From contig NZ_JALCZO010000002.1 in NCBI RefSeq assembly GCF_023555495.1, positions 558,001 through 622,000 on the forward strand: 64,000 bases of DNA, in the 5' to 3' direction. Below the pieces are notes generated by a model. That model saw only the letters and a list, made by a program, of their open reading frames with translations. It ran no database searches and was not told the DNA's origin. The DNA is from Polaribacter sp. Z022. GTDB taxonomy: Bacteria > Bacteroidota > Bacteroidia > Flavobacteriales > Flavobacteriaceae. Positions 19,163 through 27,030 of the stretch are shown piece after piece (within the stretch, counting starts at the first letter, position 1; every line of letters starts with the position of its first letter). The position numbers and the translations under genes were made by a program.

Positions 19163-19777
19163 TTAATTTGTGCTGTCTAATTTAGCTAATTCTTTATAAT
19201 TTCTATTTAATTTTCGTAATAAAATTCCATAAATAAGTTGATAAAACAACCAAACAACACCTAAAAATAATAAAGTAGCTATTGTAGTTACTAAAATTAA
19301 TATGAGTAATTGTTTGTTAGAATAGTCATTTAAGTTAGTAGTTACTTTTGCAATGGTAGTAACAATCATTAATAAAGTTATATACCCTAAATTAAACAAT
19401 ACATAATTTCTAACTGTTTTACGAGTCTTTAAAATCTTTTTCATTAAAGTTTTTGTAGATTCTATGGCAGAAATTCTTTTATAATTCTGATAAAACATCC
19501 ATAAAAAATAGAATAATATTATGTAAGCTGCAATTTGAGAGTAAAAAACAAAGCTTTCTATTCCTAATTTTCTATATTCTATCATGGCTTCATCCATATC
19601 TACAATAAAATATAGAGAGTTTAGAATTACAAATTCTAAAATTCCTATAATAAATATCCATTTTACAATAGATGAAGATCTAGATTGGGCCAATTTGTAA
19701 ATTTCAATAGAAGATACTTTGTTGGTGTCTTCTGGTTGATTTTCCCAAGCTTTTTTATAATTGTCTAATAAATCCAT
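19163..19777 (-). CDS. Integral membrane protein next to ECF sigma factor (possible anti-sigma)
   Basis: 204 residues with a soluble N-terminal segment of about 36 residues (DLLDNYKKAWENQPEDTNKV) followed by four transmembrane helices (about residues 37-57, 77-97, 123-143, 153-178) and a basic C-terminus. The layout of a short cytoplasmic N-terminus followed by membrane helices, encoded 3 bases after an ECF sigma factor, fits a membrane anti-sigma factor. The N-terminal WENQ stretch recurs in Bacteroidota proteins in that position. No zinc anti-sigma motif is present, so this is contextual inference. Confidence 0.6.
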   Translation of the reverse strand: MDLLDNYKKAWENQPEDTNKVSSIEIYKLAQSRSSSIVKWIFIIGILEFVILNSLYFIVDMDEAMIEYRKLGIESFVFYSQIAAYIILFYFLWMFYQNYKRISAIESTKTLMKKILKTRKTVRNYVLFNLGYITLLMIVTTIAKVTTNLNDYSNKQLLILILVTTIATLLFLGVVWLFYQLIYGILLRKLNRNYKELAKLDSTN

Positions 19778-19780
19778 AAT

Positions 19781-20275
19781 TTATGGGTTTAATATGTTTT
19801 TTAATTTTTCTTTTGCTCTATTCATTTTAACTCTTGCATTTACGGAAGAAATACCTAGTGTTTCAGAAATTTCTTTATAAGGTTTATCTTCTAAATACAA
19901 GAAAATAAGAGCTTTATCAATATCATTCAATTTATGTATAGCTTTATATAAAGCTTTTAATTGAATTTCTTCTGTATCATCATAATCAGTAGCTTTTATT
20001 TTGTAAGCAAAATCACTAATATCTTGAGTTTTAACAGTTCTTGTAGACTTTCTATACAATGAAATTGCTGTATTTAAAGCTACTCTATACATCCATGTGC
20101 TAAATTTAGAATCTCCCCTAAACTTTGGGTAATTTTTCCAAAGTTGAATGGTTATTTCTTGAAACAAATCATTATGAGCACTTTGATTTGTAGTGTAAAC
20201 TCTACAAATTTTATGAGCTATATTTTGGTTTTGTTCAAAGTCCGATAAAAATTTAATTTCTAAATCTTTTTGCAC
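19781..20275 (-). CDS. ECF RNA polymerase sigma factor
   Basis: 164 residues. Region 2 is visible as DLFQEITIQLWKNYPKFRGDSKFSTWMYRVALNTAISLYRK, containing the usual F.....F.TW..RIA.N motif. Region 4 is visible as LNDIDKALIFLYLEDKPYKEISETLGISSVNARVKMNRAKEKLK with its helix-turn-helix. It heads a three-gene minus-strand unit (sigma, membrane protein, outer-membrane protein) and diverges from the CarH-like gene across 106 bases. In other bacteria light-induced carotenogenesis can involve an ECF sigma factor beside the B12 regulator, which makes the placement suggestive, but coupling here is unproven. Confidence 0.92.
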   Translation of the reverse strand: MQKDLEIKFLSDFEQNQNIAHKICRVYTTNQSAHNDLFQEITIQLWKNYPKFRGDSKFSTWMYRVALNTAISLYRKSTRTVKTQDISDFAYKIKATDYDDTEEIQLKALYKAIHKLNDIDKALIFLYLEDKPYKEISETLGISSVNARVKMNRAKEKLKNILNP

Positions 20276-20364
20276 TTGTGTAAATTAGTTAGTTACTTAT
20301 TAGTAGTGTAAAAGTAATAATTGTTACATTTTTTTTAAATTATTTTTATTTAATATATTTTTTA

Positions 20365-20377
20365 TAGATTTGTTTAA
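20365..20377 (+). promoter_or_regulatory. carH -7 element with overlapping TTTGTTTAA half-site
   Basis: TAGATTTG (20365-20372) matches TAnnTTTG and ends 9 bases before the ATG, so the message would be nearly leaderless. TTTGTTTAA (20369-20377) overlaps it and is the same 9-mer found in the arm of the inverted repeat at the crtI promoter, suggesting autoregulation. Confidence 0.5.
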
Positions 20378-20381
20378 CTAA

Positions 20382-21287
20382 ATGAGTAATAAATTGAACA
20401 ATATAAGGCAGCGTTTTACAATTAAAGATCTCGAAAATATTTCAGGTGTAAAAGCGCATACAATTCGTATTTGGGAAAAAAGATATAATTTATTAATCCC
20501 AAAAAGAACAGAAACGAATATTCGTTATTATACAATAGAAAATTTACAAAAAATTTTAAATATTGTTTTTTTAAATAATAATGATTTTAAGATTTCTAAA
20601 ATAGCAAAAATGTCTGAAGATGAATTAATTCTTCATTCAAGAGAATTAGCTCTTTCTGCATTTGTAAATGATGATGCTATTAATTCTTTAAAAATATCTA
20701 TGTTTCAGTTTGATAAATCTTTATTTAATGCTACTTACAGTAAATTGCTGCAACACAAAACTTTTAGAGAAATTTTTAATGACATTTTTGTTCCGTTTTT
20801 AGATCACATTGGTTTATTGTGGCAAACAGATACATTATTACCTGCACATGAGCATTTTATTACTAATTTAATATCTCAAAAAATTCAAATAAATACAGAG
20901 AAATTACAATATAATATATCTAATTCTACAAACAACTACGTTTTGTTTTTACCAGAAAATGAAATTCATGAAATAGGATTGTTGTATTTAAATTACGAAC
21001 TTAATTTAAGAGGAGATCATACAATTTACCTTGGTCAGAGTTTACCCTTTGATAATTTAAAATATTTTATTGAAAACGAAAAACCATTTTGTTTTATTAC
21101 TTCTATGACTGTTATGCCTTTTGATGCAAAAATAGAAGAGTATTTTAAAATATTTGATAATGCTTTAAATACAAAAAAACATAAACTTATAGCAATTGGC
21201 CAAAAGACAAAATTAGTTAAAAACCATGTTTTTTCTTCAAATATAAAAGTTTATGACTCTGTTACAGAACTGTTAAAAGAAATATAA
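20382..21287 (+). CDS. carH: CarH-like B12-binding MerR-family light-responsive repressor
   Basis: 301 residues in CarH order. First is a MerR winged helix (FTIKDLENISGVKAHTIRIWEKRY, about residues 12-80), then a four-helix B12-cap domain, then a Rossmann cobalamin-binding domain. The cap holds W147 followed nine residues later by E157-H158, the Wx9EH signature that packs on the adenosyl group in CarH. The Rossmann part holds E194-I-H196-E-I-G199, fitting ExHxxG with H196 as lower axial ligand. In the family the adenosylcobalamin-bound tetramer represses carotenoid genes in the dark and falls apart in light. It lies directly upstream of crtI with an inverted repeat between them. The residue after W147 is Gln, where I recall Thermus CarH having the His that ligates cobalt in the light state. 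Confidence 0.88.
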   Translation: MSNKLNNIRQRFTIKDLENISGVKAHTIRIWEKRYNLLIPKRTETNIRYYTIENLQKILNIVFLNNNDFKISKIAKMSEDELILHSRELALSAFVNDDAINSLKISMFQFDKSLFNATYSKLLQHKTFREIFNDIFVPFLDHIGLLWQTDTLLPAHEHFITNLISQKIQINTEKLQYNISNSTNNYVLFLPENEIHEIGLLYLNYELNLRGDHTIYLGQSLPFDNLKYFIENEKPFCFITSMTVMPFDAKIEEYFKIFDNALNTKKHKLIAIGQKTKLVKNHVFSSNIKVYDSVTELLKEI

Positions 21288-21299
21288 TTTTATAAATTA

Positions 21300-21347
21300 A
21301 AATTATTTTGTTTAATATTTTTGTATGTTTGTTAAACAAAATAATTT
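21300..21347. promoter_or_regulatory. Perfect 16-bp inverted repeat around the crtI promoter (candidate CarH operator)
   Basis: Left arm AAATTATTTTGTTTAA (21300-21315) and right arm TTAAACAAAATAATTT (21332-21347) are exact reverse complements separated by 16 bases. The spacer contains the -7 element TATGTTTG (21324-21331), and the right arm runs up to the base before the crtI ATG. No T run follows, so it is not a terminator. Confidence 0.7.
21324..21331 (+). promoter_or_regulatory. crtI promoter -7 element (TATGTTTG)
   Basis: Exact TAnnTTTG match between the arms of the inverted repeat, ending 16 bases before the crtI ATG. The nearest TTTG upstream (21307-21310) is only 13 bases away, shorter than the usual spacer, so the -33 part is uncertain. 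Confidence 0.5.
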
Positions 21348-22814
21348 ATGAGTAAAAAAATTTACATAATTGGTTCTGGTTTTTCTGCATTATCTGCATC
21401 TTGTTATTTGGCAAAAGCAGGTTATAATGTTACTGTTTTAGAAAAAAATAATACGCTAGGAGGAAGAGCAAGACAATATAAAAAGGACGGTTTTACATTT
21501 GATATTGGACCTTCTTGGTATTGGATGCCAGATGTTTTCGAACGTTTTTTTGCAGATTTTAATAAAAAACCATCAGACTATTATATTCTAGATAAATTAA
21601 ATCCTGGTTATGAAGTTTATTTTGGAGAAAACTCTTCTATTAAAATATCTAGTAGTTTAAATGATATATACTCGCTTTTCGAAAAAGAAGAAAAGGGTAG
21701 TGCTAAACATCTAAAATCTTTTCTAAAATCTGCAAAAAATAATTATGATACTGCTATTAAAGATTTAGTTTACAAACCAGGAGTATCTCCATTAGAATTG
21801 GTAAATACTACAACTATTTCTAGAGTTTCTCAATTTTTTTCAACTATTAGAAAACAAGTTAGAAAAAACATAAAAAGCAAAAAGTTAATTCAAATTTTAG
21901 AATTTCCAGTTTTGTTTTTAGGTGCAAAACCTAGTAATACACCTGCTTTTTATAATTTTATGAATTATGCAGATTTTGGTTTGGGTACTTGGCATCCTAG
22001 AGGAGGAATGTATAATGTTATAGAAGCTATGGTTTCCTTAGCTGAAAGTTTAGGAGTTAGTTTTAAAACAAATTCTAATGTCGAAAAAATTATAACAAAC
22101 AAATCTAATAATGTAATAGGTTTACGAGTAAATGGTAAAGTTGTAGATACAGAATTGGTTTTAAGTGGAGCAGATTATCATCATACAGAAACATTATTAA
22201 ATGATAATTTAAAACAATATTCTGAAGATTATTGGAACAAAAAAACTTTTGCGCCTTCTTCTCTTTTATTTTATGTAGGTTTTAATAAAAAAATAAAAAA
22301 TGTAAGTCATCACACATTATTTTTTGATACAGATTTTGATTTGCATGCTAAAGAAATATATGACAATCCTCAATGGCCAAAAGACCCTCTATTTTATGCT
22401 AATTTTACATCAATAACTGATAAAACATCTGCACCAGAAGGAAAAGAAGCTGGTTTTTTCTTAATACCATTAGCTCCAGGAATTGAAGATACTGAGGAAT
22501 TAAGAGAAATTTATTTCCATAAAATTATGGATAGATTTGAGAAATTAACAAATCAAAATGTAAAAGAAAGTGTATTGTTTAAAAAGTCTTTTTGTGTAAA
22601 CGATTTTAAAGAACAGTATAATTCTTATAAAGGAAATGCATATGGAATGGCAAATACTTTATTTCAAACAGCTTTTTTAAGACCAAAAATTAAAAGTAGT
22701 AAAGTTAATAATTTGTATTTCACAGGTCAATTAACTGTTCCTGGTCCTGGAGTTCCTCCAGCATTAATATCAGGAAAAATAGCCTCAGAATTAATCATTA
22801 AAAATTTAAAATAA
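21348..22814 (+). CDS. crtI: Phytoene desaturase
   Basis: FAD-dependent desaturase converting phytoene to lycopene. The 488-residue protein has the N-terminal dinucleotide-binding fold KIYIIGSGFSALSASCYLA and VLEKNNTLGGRARQY, then FDIGPSWYWMPDVFERFF. Near the C-terminus is the carotenoid desaturase signature LYFTGQLTVPGPGVPPALISGKIAS. Length is normal for bacterial CrtI. It is the first gene of a tightly packed operon: crtB begins 1 base after its stop. Control by the CarH-like protein is suggested by the inverted repeat covering its promoter. CrtI and CrtD types are hard to separate by eye, but the partnership with crtB supports CrtI. Confidence 0.94.
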   Translation: MSKKIYIIGSGFSALSASCYLAKAGYNVTVLEKNNTLGGRARQYKKDGFTFDIGPSWYWMPDVFERFFADFNKKPSDYYILDKLNPGYEVYFGENSSIKISSSLNDIYSLFEKEEKGSAKHLKSFLKSAKNNYDTAIKDLVYKPGVSPLELVNTTTISRVSQFFSTIRKQVRKNIKSKKLIQILEFPVLFLGAKPSNTPAFYNFMNYADFGLGTWHPRGGMYNVIEAMVSLAESLGVSFKTNSNVEKIITNKSNNVIGLRVNGKVVDTELVLSGADYHHTETLLNDNLKQYSEDYWNKKTFAPSSLLFYVGFNKKIKNVSHHTLFFDTDFDLHAKEIYDNPQWPKDPLFYANFTSITDKTSAPEGKEAGFFLIPLAPGIEDTEELREIYFHKIMDRFEKLTNQNVKESVLFKKSFCVNDFKEQYNSYKGNAYGMANTLFQTAFLRPKIKSSKVNNLYFTGQLTVPGPGVPPALISGKIASELIIKNLK

Positions 22815-22815
22815 A

Positions 22816-23658
22816 ATGAAAGAATTATTTGACAACGTTTCTAATGATTGTAGCAAAATAGTTACAAAAAAATACAGCACTTCATTTTCATTGGCTGTAA
22901 ATTTATTAGCACCTACTATAAGAAAGGACATTTATAATATTTATGGTTTTGTGCGTTTTGCAGATGAAATTGTAGATACTTTTCATGATTTTGATAAAGA
23001 ATTATTGATGAATCAATTTGAAAAAGATTATTATCTTGCTAAAGAACAAGGTATTAGTTTAAACCCTATTTTAAATTCTTTTCAACAAACAGTAAATAAA
23101 TATCAAATACCAGATACAATGGTTCAGGCTTTTCTAAAAAGTATGAGAGCAGATTTGTACAAAACAACTTATAAAACAAAAGCAGAATATGATGAATATA
23201 TTTATGGTTCTGCAGATGTTGTTGGGTTAATGTGTTTAAAAGTTTTTGTAAATGGAGATGATAAAATGTATAATGAATTAAAAGAAGCTGCTATGAGTTT
23301 GGGGTCAGCTTTTCAAAAAGTAAATTTTTTACGAGATTTAAAAGATGACTATGAAGTTTTAAATAGATCTTATTTTCCAAATATTAATTTACGAGAACTG
23401 AATGCAGATTCTAAACAAATTATTATAGATGAAATTGAAAAAGATTTTGAAAATGCTTTTAAAAATGGAATTCTTAAATTACCAATTGAAGCTAAATTTG
23501 GAGTTTATTTAGCTTACAGATATTATAAAAGGTTATTAAAAAAACTAAAAAAAGTTCCATCAGAAAAAATTATGGATACAAGAATTAGAATTCCTAATTA
23601 CATGAAAATTAATTTATTAGCTAGAAGTTATGTAAAGTATAAACTAAATATTATTTAA
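22816..23658 (+). CDS. crtB: Phytoene synthase
   Basis: Condenses two geranylgeranyl diphosphates to phytoene, the first committed carotenoid step. The 280-residue protein shows KYSTSFSLAVNLL, the first Asp-rich region YGFVRFADEIVDTF (D-x-x-x-D), YIYGSADVVGLMCLKVF, and the second Asp-rich region GSAFQKVNFLRDLKDDYEVLNRSYFP. These are the standard squalene/phytoene synthase signatures. It begins 1 base after crtI and its stop codon overlaps the crtZ start (TAATG), implying coupled translation. Confidence 0.95.
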   Translation: MKELFDNVSNDCSKIVTKKYSTSFSLAVNLLAPTIRKDIYNIYGFVRFADEIVDTFHDFDKELLMNQFEKDYYLAKEQGISLNPILNSFQQTVNKYQIPDTMVQAFLKSMRADLYKTTYKTKAEYDEYIYGSADVVGLMCLKVFVNGDDKMYNELKEAAMSLGSAFQKVNFLRDLKDDYEVLNRSYFPNINLRELNADSKQIIIDEIEKDFENAFKNGILKLPIEAKFGVYLAYRYYKRLLKKLKKVPSEKIMDTRIRIPNYMKINLLARSYVKYKLNII

Positions 23659-24104
23659 TGATTTATGTGTTAATTACTATAGCAGTTTTTTTATTTATGG
23701 AGTGTGTAACTTGGTGTACACACAAATATGTAATGCATGGTTTTGGATGGTATTTACATGAAGACCATCATCAACCAAAATACCAAGGTGTTTTTGAAAA
23801 AAATGATGCTTTTTTCGTGGTTTTTGCGGTTCCAAGTATTTTACTTTTTTATTATGGTACTTATACAGAATTTACTTTTTTATTCTTTATTGGTTTAGGA
23901 ATTTTATGTTATGGTATTGCTTACTTTTTAATACATGATGTATTAATTCATCAACGTTTTAAATGGTTTAAAAACACTAATAATCCATATTTAAAAGGGC
24001 TAAGAAAAGCTCATAAAATTCATCATAAACATTTAGGAAAAGAAGAAGGAGAATGTTTTGGAATGTTATTTGTACCCTTTAAATACTTTAAAAAAAGACA
24101 ATGA
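23658..24104 (+). CDS. crtZ: Beta-carotene hydroxylase
   Basis: Diiron hydroxylase turning beta-carotene into zeaxanthin. The 148-residue membrane protein carries the CrtZ histidine clusters: HKYVMH, HEDHH, and near the C-terminus HDVLIHQRF and HKIHHKH. Together these supply the iron ligands. Membrane segments lie at the N-terminus and at about residues 51-87. It overlaps crtB by one base and crtY by four (ATGA). Its TGA stop is the only clear TGA terminator I noticed among the intact genes here, which shows TGA is a stop in this genome. Confidence 0.94.
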   Translation: MIYVLITIAVFLFMECVTWCTHKYVMHGFGWYLHEDHHQPKYQGVFEKNDAFFVVFAVPSILLFYYGTYTEFTFLFFIGLGILCYGIAYFLIHDVLIHQRFKWFKNTNNPYLKGLRKAHKIHHKHLGKEEGECFGMLFVPFKYFKKRQ

Positions 24105-24802
24105 TAAAATACTTGTACCTCTTTTTAACATTGGGTAGTTTAAGTGTGCCTTTGTTGTATAGCATTTTTGAGAAAAAATTTCATTTTATACAACATTTTA
24201 AAATTGCTTTTAAAAGTATTTTAATTGTTGCAATTCCTTTTTTAATTTGGGATGGAATATTTACAGATATTGGAGTTTGGGGCTTTAATTCTAAGTATCA
24301 TTTATCTGTTTATTTATTTAAAATGCCAATAGAAGAATGGTTGTTTTTCTTTTGTATACCCTATGCATGTTTGTTTACGCATGAAGTTTTAAAATATTTA
24401 TTTCCTAAGTTTAAGTTAGTGAAAAATCTAACTATAATAACAAGTGTAATTTTAATTGTTTTAACTGGAATATTACTTTTTATAAATTTTGGAAAACTTT
24501 ATACCACTATAAATTTCATCTTTTTTTTAATAGTAATTATCTACGGATTAAAAACAAAATTAAATACACTACAAGAATATTTGCCTAGTTTTTTAGTCAT
24601 TTTAATTCCGTTTTTACTTGTAAATGGAGTATTAACTGGAAGCTTTATTGAAGAGCCAGTAGTATGGTATAATAACAATGAAAACTTAGGGTTTAGATTA
24701 TTTACAATTCCTGTTGAAGATGTTTTTTATGCTTTTAACTTGTTGTTTTCTATACAATTAATATTTAATGCTTTTAAAACAAAAAAAGATGTTTCAGAAT
24801 AA
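24101..24802 (+). CDS. crtYcd: Lycopene cyclase, fused CrtYc-CrtYd type
   Basis: Forms the beta rings of beta-carotene from lycopene. The 233-residue integral membrane protein consists of two homologous lycopene cyclase domains. The first contains WDGIFTDIGVWGFNSKY and MPIEEWLFFFCIPY; the second contains VNGVLTGSFIEEPVVWYNN and IPVEDVFYAFNLL. The paired PxE(E/D) motifs are the signature of the heterodimeric CrtYc/CrtYd cyclase, here in one chain as in many Bacteroidota. About seven membrane helices are visible. The end overlaps the start of the tspO remnant, so it belongs to the same operon. Confidence 0.9.
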   Translation: MIKYLYLFLTLGSLSVPLLYSIFEKKFHFIQHFKIAFKSILIVAIPFLIWDGIFTDIGVWGFNSKYHLSVYLFKMPIEEWLFFFCIPYACLFTHEVLKYLFPKFKLVKNLTIITSVILIVLTGILLFINFGKLYTTINFIFFLIVIIYGLKTKLNTLQEYLPSFLVILIPFLLVNGVLTGSFIEEPVVWYNNNENLGFRLFTIPVEDVFYAFNLLFSIQLIFNAFKTKKDVSE

Positions 24803-25263
24803 ATATGTGCGATTTTTAACGTTCGTAGTTGTTAATTTTTTAGCATTAGGTTTAGGTGTTTTATTAATGAATAATGGACCTCAAACTGAATGGTATAAAA
24901 CTTTAAATCAAGCTCCTTGAACACCTGCAAATTGGGTTTTTGGTGTAGCATGGTCTTCTATAATGTTTTGTTTTTCTTTTTACATGACAAAACTAAGTTT
25001 AGAGTATTACTATTTAGATAAAAAACTAATAACATTATTTACTGTGCAATGGTTTTTAAACGTAAGTTGGAACTACTTTTTCTTTAATCAACATTTAACA
25101 GAATTAGGTTTAGTAGTTATTACATTATTATGGTTATTAATTGGCTATTTCACTTTTAATTATCTAAAAAAAAGTAAAATGGTATACTTTATTAATTGTA
25201 CCCTATTTAATTTGGATGACTATTGCAACAAGTTTAAATGCATACATCGTATTTTATAATTAA
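24789..25263 (+). pseudogene. tspO: TspO/MBR family protein, broken by a stop and a frameshift
   Basis: TspO is a five-helix membrane protein that binds tetrapyrroles and influences light or oxygen control of pigments. Reading from the ATG at 24789, the sequence gives a TspO start (FLTFVVVNFLALGLGVLLM), then TLNQAP, then TGA at 24918-24920. The same frame resumes TPANWVFGVAWSSIMF, so the stop replaces the Trp of the family's APWTPPxW motif (TGG to TGA). Later a run of eight A (25166-25173) shifts the frame. Deleting one A restores KWYTLLIVPYLIWMTIATSLNAY, the proper TspO C-terminus, ending at 25263. Repaired length would be 157 residues. The start overlaps crtY and the end overlaps the next gene (TAATG), so operon geometry is intact. 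It could be a young pseudogene, or two sequence errors. Confidence 0.85.
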
Positions 25264-25745
25264 TGATTCAATTTAAAAAACATTCGGGTATTTATACGCT
25301 TACTACAGAACAAGTTTTAAATGTTTCTTTACAAGAAGCATGGAACTTTTTTAGTGCTCCACAAAACTTAGAAGAAATAACGCCCAAACATATGGGATTC
25401 ACTATAACTAGTACCGTTGATAAAAAAGCATATAAAGGACAAATAATTACTTATAAAGTAGGAGTTTTACCAGGAATAAAAACAAATTGGGTAACAGAAA
25501 TAACACAAGTAAAAGATCAACGTTTTTTTATTGATGAACAAAGATTTGGGCCTTATAAAATGTGGCATCATGAACATTGGTTTGAAGATTTAAAAAACGG
25601 AAAAACGTTAATGAAAGATAAGATTTCTTATAAGATTCCTTTTGGTATTCTAGGACATTTTGCACAAGTTGTTTTTATAAAAAATCAATTAAAAACTATT
25701 TTTAAGCATCGTTTTAAAACTTTAGAAAAGTTGTTTAATGGATAA
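25263..25745 (+). CDS. SRPBCC-fold protein
   Basis: 160 residues of the START/polyketide-cyclase-like (SRPBCC) superfamily: LTTEQVLNVSLQEAWNFFSAPQNLEEITPKHMGF at the N-terminus, a central strand region (ITYKVGVLPGIKTNWVTEIT), WHHEHWFEDLKNGKTLMKDKISYKIPFG, and a C-terminal helix. Members bind hydrophobic ligands in a central cavity; some are mislabelled cell division inhibitors. Proteins of this type often precede photolyase in pigmented flavobacteria (recollection). It overlaps tspO at its start and photolyase at its end, so it is part of the crt-phr operon. Ligand unknown. Confidence 0.8.
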   Translation: MIQFKKHSGIYTLTTEQVLNVSLQEAWNFFSAPQNLEEITPKHMGFTITSTVDKKAYKGQIITYKVGVLPGIKTNWVTEITQVKDQRFFIDEQRFGPYKMWHHEHWFEDLKNGKTLMKDKISYKIPFGILGHFAQVVFIKNQLKTIFKHRFKTLEKLFNG

Positions 25746-27030
25746 AAAAAATCTGATATTTTGGTTTAGAAGAGATTTAAGATTAGAAGATAATGTTGCT
25801 TTAAGTAATGCATTAAAGTCTGGTTTTAAGGTAATTCCTATTTTTATTTTTGATGAAGAAATTTTAGAGAATTTACCTAAAGACGATGCAAGAGTTTCAT
25901 TTATTTATAAAACATTATCTAAAATAGATCAACAATTAAAAAAAGTAGGATCTTCCTTATTGGTTAAAAAAGGAAATCCGTTAGAAGTTTTAAAAAAAAT
26001 AGTATCAAAATTTAATGCTAAATCGGTTTATACAAATAAAGACTATGAACCTTATGCTTTAATACGAGATAAAGAAATTAAAGAATATTTAAAATCTAAC
26101 AATATTCAATTTTTAAGTTTTAAAGATCAGGTTATTTTTGAAGAAAATGAAGTAGTTAAAAATGATGGTTTACCATATACTGTGTATACACCTTATAAAA
26201 ATAAATGGCTTCAAAAATTTGATAAATTAAGAGATACCAAAAATTATCATCTAGATTTTTCAAATTTTCATCAATTTTCTCACCAATTTCCCTTAATAAA
26301 GTCTTTAGGATTTATAGAAAGTAAAATAAAAGTTAAACCTTTTAATTTGCACAATCTTAATAATTATGATAGTGTAAGAGATTTTCCATATCAAGATAAA
26401 ACATCCTATTTATCACCATATTTAAGATTTGGTTTGGTAAGTGTTCGCAAAATTGTGTTAGTGGCATTAGAAAGCAATTTAACTTTTTTAAATGAATTAA
26501 TTTGGAGAGAGTTTTTTATGCAAGTATTATTTCATTTTCCAAATGTTGTTGTTAATAATTTTAAAGCAAAATATGATGCAATATCTTGGAGAAACAATGA
26601 GTCAGAATTTAAATTGTGGTGTAAAGGAGAAACAGGTTATCCTTTAGTTGATGCAGGAATGAGACAACTTAATTCCACTGGTTATATGCACAACAGAGTA
26701 AGAATGATAACTGCTGGTTTTTTATGCAAACATTTGTTGATTGATTGGAGGTGGGGAGAAGCTTATTTTGCAGAAAAGTTATTAGATTATGAGTTGTCAT
26801 CTAATAATGGTAATTGGCAATGGGCTGCAGGAACAGGTTGTGATGCTGCTCCTTATTTTAGAGTTTTTAATCCAGAAACTCAGTTAAAAAAGTTTGATAA
26901 AGAGTTGTTGTATGTAAGAAAATGGGTGTTAGATTTTGACGAATTAACATATGCTAAACCAATAGTAGAACATAAACAAGCAAGAGAAAGAGCATTAAAT
27001 ACCTATAAAAAGGGTTTATTAGAGATATAA
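25738..27030 (+). CDS. phr: Deoxyribodipyrimidine photolyase (CPD class I-like)
   Basis: Light-driven repair of UV-induced pyrimidine dimers. The 430-residue protein begins with the antenna-domain motif LIFWFRRDLRLEDNVALSNAL and has the FAD-binding domain with TSYLSPYLRFGLVS, ELIWREFFMQVLFHFP, GYPLVDAGMRQL, MHNRVRMITAGFL and NGNWQWAAGTGCDAAPYFRVFNP. The Asn in SSNNGNWQW is the residue found in photolyases where plant cryptochromes have Asp, favouring repair activity. It is the last gene of the light-response operon, overlapping the SRPBCC gene by 8 bases and the convergent esterase gene by 12. Confidence 0.93.
   Translation: MDKKNLIFWFRRDLRLEDNVALSNALKSGFKVIPIFIFDEEILENLPKDDARVSFIYKTLSKIDQQLKKVGSSLLVKKGNPLEVLKKIVSKFNAKSVYTNKDYEPYALIRDKEIKEYLKSNNIQFLSFKDQVIFEENEVVKNDGLPYTVYTPYKNKWLQKFDKLRDTKNYHLDFSNFHQFSHQFPLIKSLGFIESKIKVKPFNLHNLNNYDSVRDFPYQDKTSYLSPYLRFGLVSVRKIVLVALESNLTFLNELIWREFFMQVLFHFPNVVVNNFKAKYDAISWRNNESEFKLWCKGETGYPLVDAGMRQLNSTGYMHNRVRMITAGFLCKHLLIDWRWGEAYFAEKLLDYELSSNNGNWQWAAGTGCDAAPYFRVFNPETQLKKFDKELLYVRKWVLDFDELTYAKPIVEHKQARERALNTYKKGLLEI

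Noticed and set aside
21300..21347. Terminator of carH
   Set aside because: The stem is followed by ATGAG rather than T residues and it covers the next promoter, so an operator fits better.
24918..24920. TGA read as selenocysteine or tryptophan in tspO
   Set aside because: TGA ends crtZ with a normal C-terminus, a second lesion lies downstream in the same gene, and no recoding structure is obvious.
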